From contig CALIMD010000117.1 of NCBI GenBank assembly GCA_938028645.1, positions 1 to 6,621 on the forward strand: 6,621 nt of DNA, written 5' to 3'. The position numbers and the translations under genes are program-made. Source of the stretch: an uncultured Alphaproteobacteria bacterium (GTDB lineage: Bacteria > Pseudomonadota > Alphaproteobacteria > Thalassobaculales > Thalassobaculaceae). This document shows positions 1 to 5,273 of the stretch, in pieces (position 1 is the stretch's first letter; each line of letters begins with the position of its first letter). The notes beneath the pieces are model-generated. The model did no database searches. It had not been told where the DNA came from and worked only from the letters and a program-made list of their open reading frames with translations.

Positions 1-363
1 GACTATAAGACAACGCGTTTAATGGTTGGACAAGATCGCATCATTGGAGTTACCTGTAAAAATTCGAGGCATCTTGCGGTAGAAGCCTCTGATAATGGTG
101 CAGAATATGTTGCATTTGGGGCATTTTTCAAAACAAAGACAAAACTAGAGACAACGCCGGCAGAATTAGAAACAGTCCGTTGGTGGAAAGAAATGACTAC
201 AGTGCCGTCCGTGGCAATTGGCGGGATAACAACTGAGAATTGCCAACCTTTAATTAGTGCAGGGGTTGATTTTCTAGCAACGATTGGTGGTGTTTGGAAC
301 CATAAAGAGGGCGAGTCAGCTGCCGTAAAGGCTTTTAATGAAGCCTTTAAAAACAGTAGATAG
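1..363 (+). CDS. thiE: Thiamine-phosphate synthase (ThiE), C-terminal part, truncated by window start
   Basis: The frame is open from base 1, so the ATG at 22 is internal and the true start lies outside. About 120 residues are visible, the second half of a TIM-barrel ThiE. The family joins HMP-pyrophosphate and thiazole phosphate to make thiamine phosphate in the cytoplasm. Visible blocks in order are IIGVT, then EYVAFGAFFKTKTK (the counterpart of the GPVFPTxTK substrate loop), VAIGGIT (phosphate-binding glycine strand) and a final ATIGGVWNHKEG. The AFGAFF and RWW wording resembles alphaproteobacterial homologues as I remember them. Two positions look unusual: Lys replaces the customary Pro in FFPT, and Thr-Ile stands where many homologues have Val-Ser just before the last GG. 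It could be a ThiE paralogue with altered substrate use, but an ordinary ThiE is more likely. Confidence 0.85.
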   Translation, partial: DYKTTRLMVGQDRIIGVTCKNSRHLAVEASDNGAEYVAFGAFFKTKTKLETTPAELETVRWWKEMTTVPSVAIGGITTENCQPLISAGVDFLATIGGVWNHKEGESAAVKAFNEAFKNSR

Positions 364-405
364 AATTGCTAGAGCCTGGCGATTACATTGCTTCATGGAC
401 AGGAT

Positions 406-438
406 GCCGTCTCCCTGCTAAAACGCCGACGGTCTTTT
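406..438 (+). terminator. Possible Rho-independent terminator or leader hairpin between thiE and efp
   Basis: GCCGTC (406-411) can pair with GACGGT (428-433), giving five Watson-Crick pairs and one G-U pair around a 16-base loop. It is followed by CTTTT (434-438). The place, after thiE and before efp, suits a terminator, but the loop is long and the T-run short. It could also be a 5' leader structure of the efp mRNA. No convincing -35/-10 promoter for efp is visible in 364-460. Confidence 0.3.
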
Positions 439-460
439 AAAATCTCAACGGAGCTTCGAA

Positions 461-1027
461 ATGAAGATAAACGGAAATGCGGTTCGTGTGGGTAACGTTA
501 TAGAGCACAACAATCGGCTCTGGGTAACCGTTAAAACACAAGCTGTAAAGCCTGGAAAAGGAGGCGCCTTCAATCAAGTTGAGTTAAAGGATATTCGAAA
601 TGGAAGTAAACTTAATGAAAGATTTCGCGCGGACCAGCAAGTAGAACGAGTTCGTTTAGAACAAGAAAAAGCACAATTTCTGTTTCGTGACGGAGAGACA
701 TTAACATTTATGAATACTGAAACTTTTGAACAGTCAATGATTGATGCGGCGTTATTGGGCGATAAAGTGATTTATCTACAGGATGGTATGGATGTAATAA
801 TTGAAAGTTACGAAGGAGAGGCTTTATCTGTAGTTTTGCCAGATACCGTTACCTTTGAAGTAGTTGAAGCCGACGCAGTAATAAAGGGACAAACCGCGTC
901 GTCGTCTTTCAAACCAGCTGTTCTAGAAAACGGCGCACGCATAATGGTACCGCCCCATATTGAGACAGGGATTCGAGTGGTGATAAAACCTGAAGACGGC
1001 AGTTATGTAGAAAGAGCTAAAGACTAG
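461..1027 (+). CDS. efp: Translation elongation factor P (EF-P)
   Basis: EF-P binds between the ribosomal P and E sites and relieves stalling at polyproline stretches. The 188-residue length is the family norm. The N-terminal KOW-like domain (about residues 2-64) carries the KPGKGGAF loop, with Lys33 at the tip where E. coli EF-P has its modified Lys34; this suggests lysine-type modification, though no epmA/epmB-like gene lies in the window. Two OB-fold domains follow (about 65-128 and 129-188). Residues from Lys151 to Gly170 (K-x-A, then G, I-x-V-P-P, I and the final G) match the EF-P C-terminal signature. The ATG is preceded by GGAG at 450-453 with a 7-base spacer, and the N-terminus aligns with canonical EF-P. 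The next gene starts 29 bp downstream, so the two are likely co-transcribed. Confidence 0.98.
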   Translation: MKINGNAVRVGNVIEHNNRLWVTVKTQAVKPGKGGAFNQVELKDIRNGSKLNERFRADQQVERVRLEQEKAQFLFRDGETLTFMNTETFEQSMIDAALLGDKVIYLQDGMDVIIESYEGEALSVVLPDTVTFEVVEADAVIKGQTASSSFKPAVLENGARIMVPPHIETGIRVVIKPEDGSYVERAKD

Positions 1028-1056
1028 CTCAAATCTTTATTTTCATTGGGGACCCG

Positions 1057-1875
1057 ATGGCAACAAGAACCGCAATAATCAACGTCATGTCTAAGACCTG
1101 CTACAAAGCATCGAGGACACTATTGCGTGATTTTGGAGAGGTCGAACAACTCCAAGCATCCCGCAGAGGTCCCAAAGATTTTGTCAAAACTGCAAACGCT
1201 GCATCGCATAGGAAAATCAGCGAGGAACTGATACACGCAAGACCCGATTATGGACTTGTATTTAAAGGGTCTAAGATTATCGAAAGCAGGGATCCTAAAA
1301 ACAGGAAATGGGTTGTAGACTCACTCAATGGAACCACTAATTTTCTTCATGGAATCCCGCATTGGGCAATATCGATCGGTCTCGAAGAAGATGGAGAACT
1401 AGTAGCTGGCACCGTATACGATCCAACTCGAGATGAGCTGTTTTGGGCTGAAAAGGGAGTTGGCTCCTTTTTAAATGATAGTAGAATAAGAATATCCGAA
1501 CGCCGTGATATTGCTGACTGTGTTATAGCAACCGGCGACCACCCCGAAACATATCCTTGTGAGGGTTATAATCAATATATAGATAAAATTGCTAAATCTT
1601 CGGGTATGGTCAGGAATTTGGGATCAACATCCTTAGATCTCGCTTACATCGCTGCCGGCCGACTGGACGGTTGTTTGCACTCTCAAACCCATCCTTGGGA
1701 GTTGAGCGCAGGCATCATAATAGTAAGAGAGGCTGGAGGCTATATCACCGATATAAGTGGTGGTGTAAAAATGATAGAAAAAAAAGAAATATTGGCTGCG
1801 AACGCACGTATCCATCATAGATTGTTGGGACTAATAAAAGCAAAAACCAAGGATGATAGCGTATCAGATAAATAA
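1057..1875 (+). CDS. Inositol monophosphatase family (SuhB-like) protein, probable catalytically dead pseudoenzyme
   Basis: The 272-residue protein aligns end to end with alphaproteobacterial IMPase/SuhB proteins. Seen in order: RDFGEVEQLQ and GPKDFV (residues 25-43), WVVDSLNGTTNFLHGIPHWAISI (85-107), YDPTRDELFWAEKG (121-134), LDLAYIAAGRLDG (193-205), HPWELSAG (212-219) and VREAGG (223-228). Active family members use two or three Mg ions to hydrolyse sugar phosphates such as inositol-1-phosphate. Here most ligands are replaced (human IMPA1 numbering from my alignment): Asp47 to Asn47, Glu70-Glu71 to Lys70-Gly71, Asp93 to Asn91, Asp220 to Glu215 and Glu213 to His208. Only Asp90 (Asp88) and Thr95 (Thr93) remain. 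The frame is intact and the fold motifs are kept, so a non-catalytic role is inferred. E. coli SuhB is known to act in rRNA antitermination without needing phosphatase activity, a possible precedent. The start is chosen from GGGGA at 1048-1052 and the conserved N-terminus. Confidence 0.9.
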   Translation: MATRTAIINVMSKTCYKASRTLLRDFGEVEQLQASRRGPKDFVKTANAASHRKISEELIHARPDYGLVFKGSKIIESRDPKNRKWVVDSLNGTTNFLHGIPHWAISIGLEEDGELVAGTVYDPTRDELFWAEKGVGSFLNDSRIRISERRDIADCVIATGDHPETYPCEGYNQYIDKIAKSSGMVRNLGSTSLDLAYIAAGRLDGCLHSQTHPWELSAGIIIVREAGGYITDISGGVKMIEKKEILAANARIHHRLLGLIKAKTKDDSVSDK

Positions 1876-1881
1876 GCCTTG

Positions 1882-1887
1882 TATAAT
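1882..1887 (+). promoter_or_regulatory. Possible -10 box upstream of the OmpA/MotA/MotB-like gene set
   Basis: A perfect TATAAT lies 7 bases after the IMPase-family stop codon and about 80 bp before the OmpA-like gene, in the largest gap of the cluster. No good -35 hexamer is present 16-18 bases upstream and there is no TGn extension, so this may be chance in AT-rich DNA. If real, it would give the three-gene motor-like set its own transcript. Confidence 0.25.
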
Positions 1888-1955
1888 AATTCGACTGAAT
1901 ACGTTGTGAACAGATGCTTTTTGAGATAGGTTTTATTGCAAATTTCATTTTCAGT

Positions 1956-1959
1956 GGAG
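1956..1959 (+). promoter_or_regulatory. Ribosome binding site supporting the ATG at 1969
   Basis: GGAG sits 9 bases before ATG 1969. A second candidate, GAGG at 1977-1980, sits 6 bases before an in-frame ATG at 1987. The 1969 start is preferred because it adds Arg4 and Lys6 ahead of the hydrophobic segment, giving a normal signal-peptide n-region that the 1987 start would lack. An in-frame TTG at 1936 has no clear ribosome binding site. Confidence 0.5.
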
Positions 1960-1968
1960 TACGTGGAT

Positions 1969-2748
1969 ATGATTACGAGGATTAAAATGAATATCCTCTT
2001 ATTTGTGTTTCTTGTGATTTTTGGGATTAATCTAACAGGGGCGACAAAACAAACTAAGGCACAAGAAACAATCATTATTGGAAGTGCGCGAACCCAGACT
2101 ATTGAAGTAAATTTGGAGTCGTTAACCCAGTTTGTACAATCACGTCAACCATTAGGTTCATTTCGACGGCAACCGCAAGACCAACAGGGGCCTGTGAAAT
2201 ATTTACCTTCCAATCGAATAAAAAAACTCACTAAAAAAACAATAGAGAAAACCACTAGCGCTCCTTTCAAAAACTCAAAGGTAATTGCTGATAAACCAAA
2301 ATTTAAGGCGTCAAGGCATACTACTAATCGGTCAAAGAACAAATCCCAAGATGGTAAACTGTCGGTTGTCGTCGAAAAAGAGACGAAAAAACAAGTCGTC
2401 GCGAAGGTTATACCGCGCACTCTGATAAAAGAAGCAAAACTCGACCAGAAAAAATTTGTGATATTATTTAGCCCTTTAGCAAAGAACGCGGGAGAAAAGG
2501 ATTTATCTAGACTCAAGGCTGAGATAAAATCTAAAGGTTTCGACGAAAATCAGCGATTTCAGTTGACCGCATATTCGTCGGATAGAAACCTCAGTAATGC
2601 TCGACGGGTTTCGCTGATGCGAGCCATTTCGGTAAGATCATTTTTGATAAAAATGGGTGTAGAGGCAAACAAAATAACTGTCCGAGCTCTAGGAAATAAT
2701 ATGGACGCCGAATTATCTAATCGAGTTGATATAGTTTTACTTAATTAG
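1969..2748 (+). CDS. OmpA-like periplasmic protein with signal peptide and basic linker
   Basis: The predicted protein has 259 residues. Residues 1-32 form an export signal: MITRIK, a hydrophobic core (about 9-25), then TKAQE with likely cleavage near Ala31. A polar, Lys/Arg/Ser/Thr-rich stretch without clear fold (about 55-160) follows. The C-terminal part (about 161-259) is OmpA-like: FVILFSPLA, FQLTAYSS, the helix RRVSLMRAISVRSFLIKMG, ITVRALG and NRVDIVLL. In OmpA domains an Asp (in GHTD) and an Arg (in SLxRA) hold the diaminopimelate of peptidoglycan. Here Arg218 is kept, but the GHTD-equivalent is AYSS with Ser204 at the Asp position, so peptidoglycan binding may be weak or changed. The gene stands 58 bp before the channel gene, suggesting a periplasmic accessory of that motor-like complex. 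Function is otherwise unknown. Confidence 0.85.
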   Translation: MITRIKMNILLFVFLVIFGINLTGATKQTKAQETIIIGSARTQTIEVNLESLTQFVQSRQPLGSFRRQPQDQQGPVKYLPSNRIKKLTKKTIEKTTSAPFKNSKVIADKPKFKASRHTTNRSKNKSQDGKLSVVVEKETKKQVVAKVIPRTLIKEAKLDQKKFVILFSPLAKNAGEKDLSRLKAEIKSKGFDENQRFQLTAYSSDRNLSNARRVSLMRAISVRSFLIKMGVEANKITVRALGNNMDAELSNRVDIVLLN

Positions 2749-2796
2749 CCTAAACGCGCATACTTGCTAAAAAGAAGATTAAAGGCTGTTAATAGC

Positions 2797-2800
2797 GAGG
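2797..2800 (+). promoter_or_regulatory. Ribosome binding site selecting the GTG start at 2807
   Basis: GAGG lies 6 bases before GTG 2807. The next in-frame ATG (2816) would have a 15-base spacer, which is too long, so the GTG start is favoured. The choice adds only three residues. Confidence 0.55.
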
Positions 2801-2806
2801 CGAAAC

Positions 2807-3946
2807 GTGACAAATATGAACCACTATCTCATTAGGGTTTTGCTATTTGTATTGGTGATACTTGTAATTGCTAGTTTTTTAATAATACCGCTAGGGCATG
2901 CCTTCATGGCGAATGCCGCGTTGAATGGGATGATACTGGGAGTCTTTCTTTTTGGATTAATTTTTATCGTTCGAAAAATAGCACTCTTAAGTCCTGAAAT
3001 GGCTTGGATTTCACAATACAGAAGTCTAAATAAACAGCGCCTAACCAAACAACGACCGCCACGGCTCCTCGCGCCCGTCGCTAATATGCTGGGTGATAAG
3101 ACGAATGGCAAAATCAGCTTATCTGCTACCTCCCTAAAATCACTTTTAGACAGTATAGACTCGAGGCTATCTGAGTCCAGGGATACATCAAGATATCTAA
3201 TAGGGTTGTTGATATTTTTAGGGTTATTAGGAACCTTTTGGGGACTTTTAGAAACAGTTGGCGCTGTAAGTAATGTCATTGGTGGCCTTTCATTAAAAGG
3301 CGGCAATTTGGAGAAAGCATTTTCTGATCTAAAAATCGGTTTGGATGCACCATTATCTGGTATGGCAACTGCTTTCAGCTCATCAGTATTTGGGCTTGCG
3401 GGATCATTAGCATTAGGTTTTATAGACCTGCAGTTAGGCCAAGCTCAAAATCGCTTCTACAACGATCTAGAAGAGTGGTTATCTGGTTTAACAAAGTTAA
3501 GTGCAGGCAACAATGTTACCGGGGATCACGAAATATCTGGAACCGCTTATCAAGCGGCACTTTTTGAACAAACCGCCGAGAGCCTGGATCGTCTTCAAAG
3601 AATAATGATGCATAATGAGGATGGAAGAGACGAAACCAATCAGCATCTAATTAAAATAAATGATAGTCTTCACTTAATAGTAGACAAGTTGGAGGCGGAA
3701 ACACAAGTTATCAGAGGTCTCAGTGATAATCAGGAAAGAAGTAATTCTGCAATAGGAAAACTTACAGAATATTCGCAAGAAAAAAGTAAAGATGATTATC
3801 GTCAAAATCTTCGAAATATTGACACACAGTTATCACAGCTAATCAAAGAGCTTAAGACGGGACGAGACAAATCCATAGAAGAAATTAGACAAGAAATCCG
3901 ATTATTAGCAAGGACAATTGCTGTTTTAGCAGAGGAAGCCGACTAA
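2807..3946 (+). CDS. MotA/TolQ/ExbB-family proton channel subunit with long cytoplasmic helical tail
   Basis: Channel half of a predicted ion-driven motor, 379 residues. Membrane segments are about residues 9-33, 38-55, 130-152 and 183-206. A basic, probably cytoplasmic stretch (about 56-125) separates pairs one and two. The third segment, IGLLIFLGLLGTFWGLLETVG (132-152), and the fourth, GMATAFSSSVFGLAGSLALG (185-204), carry the Gly/Thr/Ser pattern typical of TolQ/ExbB/MotA pore helices. The family forms pentamers around a dimer of the TolR/ExbD/MotB-type partner and turns proton flow into movement. Residues about 207-379 are hydrophilic and helix-prone, with heptad-like Leu/Ile (for example NIDTQLSQLIKELK), longer than in TolQ or ExbB. 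The partner gene starts 19 bp after the stop. The sequence resembles proteins usually annotated only as 'MotA/TolQ/ExbB proton channel' in alphaproteobacteria. No flagellar genes are near, so it is probably not a flagellar stator. Confidence 0.88.
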   Translation: MTNMNHYLIRVLLFVLVILVIASFLIIPLGHAFMANAALNGMILGVFLFGLIFIVRKIALLSPEMAWISQYRSLNKQRLTKQRPPRLLAPVANMLGDKTNGKISLSATSLKSLLDSIDSRLSESRDTSRYLIGLLIFLGLLGTFWGLLETVGAVSNVIGGLSLKGGNLEKAFSDLKIGLDAPLSGMATAFSSSVFGLAGSLALGFIDLQLGQAQNRFYNDLEEWLSGLTKLSAGNNVTGDHEISGTAYQAALFEQTAESLDRLQRIMMHNEDGRDETNQHLIKINDSLHLIVDKLEAETQVIRGLSDNQERSNSAIGKLTEYSQEKSKDDYRQNLRNIDTQLSQLIKELKTGRDKSIEEIRQEIRLLARTIAVLAEEAD

Positions 3947-3960
3947 TGAGAGGTCTCATT
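3945..3960 (+). repeat. Hairpin over stop codon and ribosome binding site between channel and stator genes
   Basis: AATGAG (3945-3950) and CTCATT (3955-3960) are perfect inverted repeats around a four-base loop, AGGT. The hairpin includes the end of the channel gene's stop codon, and its loop holds part of the only purine-rich ribosome binding site (GAGAGG, 3948-3953) for the ATG at 3966. A ribosome finishing the channel gene would open the hairpin, so it may couple translation of the two subunits. The role is inferred; the pairing is seen directly. Confidence 0.45.
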
Positions 3961-3965
3961 CACTA

Positions 3966-5258
3966 ATGACCATCTCAGCTCGCCGAAGTCGAACTCAAGA
4001 AACGAATATCTGGCCTGGTTTTGTAGACGCTCTCGCTGCGCTACTCATGGTCATTATTTTTGTGCTAATGATCTTTATTGTGGCGCAATTCTATTTAACA
4101 CAGTTACTTTCCGGTAGGGATAACGATCTTGCAAAATTGCAAGGGCAAATCCTTGAGTTAGGAGAATTGTTATCAATAGAAAAAACAACCAATTCAAAAC
4201 TTGCAAATAATATTAATCGCCTAAATGCAAGTTTGATCACTTCAACTTCGAAACAGAAGACTCTAAATTCAAAAATTTCCGAATTGATTATTCAGAATGA
4301 TTCTCTCGGAAAACAGGTCAATAATTTAACTTCTGGGAGGGATGCTTTACAAAAAAACCTAACGTTATCTCAATCGTCTTTAGCCATGAGCCAATCTGAT
4401 TTAGAGAGTGCTCGGGATCAGTTAAAAGATATCGAATCGAAACTTGAGGCAAAGACATTACAGAACAAACAAACAGCCAAAGAGCTTGAAGGGACAAGGA
4501 AATTAAGCCTGTTCATGCAATCTGACCTAGACGAAGCTAGAGACTTGCTACAAAAAATAATTATCAAACTCTCAAAAGAAAAACTGCACTTGATCAATTC
4601 CAAAGAACTGAACAAAAAACTAGAAGCAAAATATGCTTCATCCACGAACCAGTTGAACGCCCAAATATTAGCTCTCAAGAGAGAGATGATGAGTTTAAAT
4701 GATATTCTCAAGAAATCTGAAATAGAAAATGAGTTAAAGAATGTAAAAATAGTTGATCTAGGAAGAAAACTTAATCGCGCGCTAGCTTCTAGGGTACAAG
4801 AACTTGCAAAATTCAGATCAGAGTTTTTTGGTAGACTCCAAGACGTTCTCAAAAACCGCCGCGATATAAGGACAGTCGGGGACCGTTTTGTTTTTCAATC
4901 AGAAGTACTGTTCGACTCTGGAGCATCAGACATTGCAGCGGCAGGAAAAAAAGAACTTGCACAATTAGCCAGAACACTGAACTCCATCGCACCAAATATT
5001 CCAAAGAAGATAAATTGGATTCTACAGATAGAGGGTCACACTGATCATATCCCTATTTCTAATAAGCACTTCAAAAATAACTGGGCTCTATCCGCAGCGA
5101 GAGCTATATCCGTGGTGGAGTTTCTTATTGGTCAAGGAGTTCCAGCAGATAGGCTCTCGGCAGCGGGTTACGGCGAATTTCAACCACTCGATAAGCGACG
5201 AGATGAAATAGGAAATAGAAGAAATAGACGAATTGAAATGAAGTTAACCCAACGCTAA
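3966..5258 (+). CDS. MotB/TolR-like stator subunit: membrane anchor, long coiled coil and OmpA peptidoglycan-binding domain
   Basis: The 430-residue protein has a short basic cytoplasmic end, then WPGFVDALAALLMVIIFVLMIFIVAQF (16-42), one membrane helix. Asp21 sits where MotB/TolR/ExbD carry their proton-accepting Asp. Residues about 48-280 are a long heptad-rich periplasmic coiled coil with many Leu, Lys, Asn and Ser. The C-terminal OmpA domain (about 283-430) is canonical: VLFDSGASDI, EGHTDHIP with Asp360, LSAARAISVVEFL with Arg379, LSAAGYGE and GNRRNRRIEM. Asp360 and Arg379 match the diaminopimelate-binding pair. It should anchor the channel subunit encoded just upstream to the cell wall. 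The coiled coil seems long for MotB and contains a near-repeat (QSDLESARDQL and QSDLDEARDLL). The ATG has GAGAGG upstream at a 12-base spacing, overlapped by a hairpin. The true biological task of the pair is unknown. Confidence 0.9.
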   Translation: MTISARRSRTQETNIWPGFVDALAALLMVIIFVLMIFIVAQFYLTQLLSGRDNDLAKLQGQILELGELLSIEKTTNSKLANNINRLNASLITSTSKQKTLNSKISELIIQNDSLGKQVNNLTSGRDALQKNLTLSQSSLAMSQSDLESARDQLKDIESKLEAKTLQNKQTAKELEGTRKLSLFMQSDLDEARDLLQKIIIKLSKEKLHLINSKELNKKLEAKYASSTNQLNAQILALKREMMSLNDILKKSEIENELKNVKIVDLGRKLNRALASRVQELAKFRSEFFGRLQDVLKNRRDIRTVGDRFVFQSEVLFDSGASDIAAAGKKELAQLARTLNSIAPNIPKKINWILQIEGHTDHIPISNKHFKNNWALSAARAISVVEFLIGQGVPADRLSAAGYGEFQPLDKRRDEIGNRRNRRIEMKLTQR

Positions 5259-5269
5259 AATATTTTTAG
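5255..5269. repeat. AT-rich inverted repeat in the convergent gap
   Basis: CTAAAA (5255-5260) and TTTTAG (5264-5269) are inverted repeats around TAT; a second small one, TAGAT/ATCTA, lies at 5267-5280. They fill the 15 bp gap and overlap both stop regions. The stems have little GC, so a strong Rho-independent terminator is doubtful, but no other terminator is visible for either strand. Confidence 0.3.
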
Positions 5270-5273
5270 ATGC

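Noticed and set aside
1936..1968. TTG at 1936 as start of the OmpA-like gene
   Set aside because: No ribosome binding site is visible and it would add 11 residues ahead of an otherwise normal signal peptide; ATG 1969 is better supported.
1633..2075. Antisense reading frames over the end of the IMPase-family gene and the following gap
   Set aside because: Several minus-strand frames overlap one another here, rich in Tyr, Phe and Ile with no recognisable domain; they look like chance frames in AT-rich DNA.
2824..3306. Minus-strand frame of 160 codons opposite the channel gene
   Set aside because: It mirrors a membrane-protein gene, shows no domain and has no ribosome binding site that I could see.
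4418..4852. Minus-strand frame of 144 codons opposite the stator coiled coil
   Set aside because: Its Ser/Phe-rich composition is what the reverse complement of a Lys/Glu/Leu-rich coil gives; no independent evidence for a gene.
2807..5258. Zorya anti-phage system (ZorA/ZorB)
   Set aside because: The MotA/MotB-like pair and long channel tail resemble ZorAB, but no ZorC, ZorD or ZorE-type gene follows (the next gene is a convergent ABC exporter), and the setting is a housekeeping cluster, not a defence island.
2807..5258. Flagellar stator motA/motB
   Set aside because: No flagellar genes are in the window, and the long stator coil and long channel tail differ from standard MotA/MotB; only family-level naming is justified.
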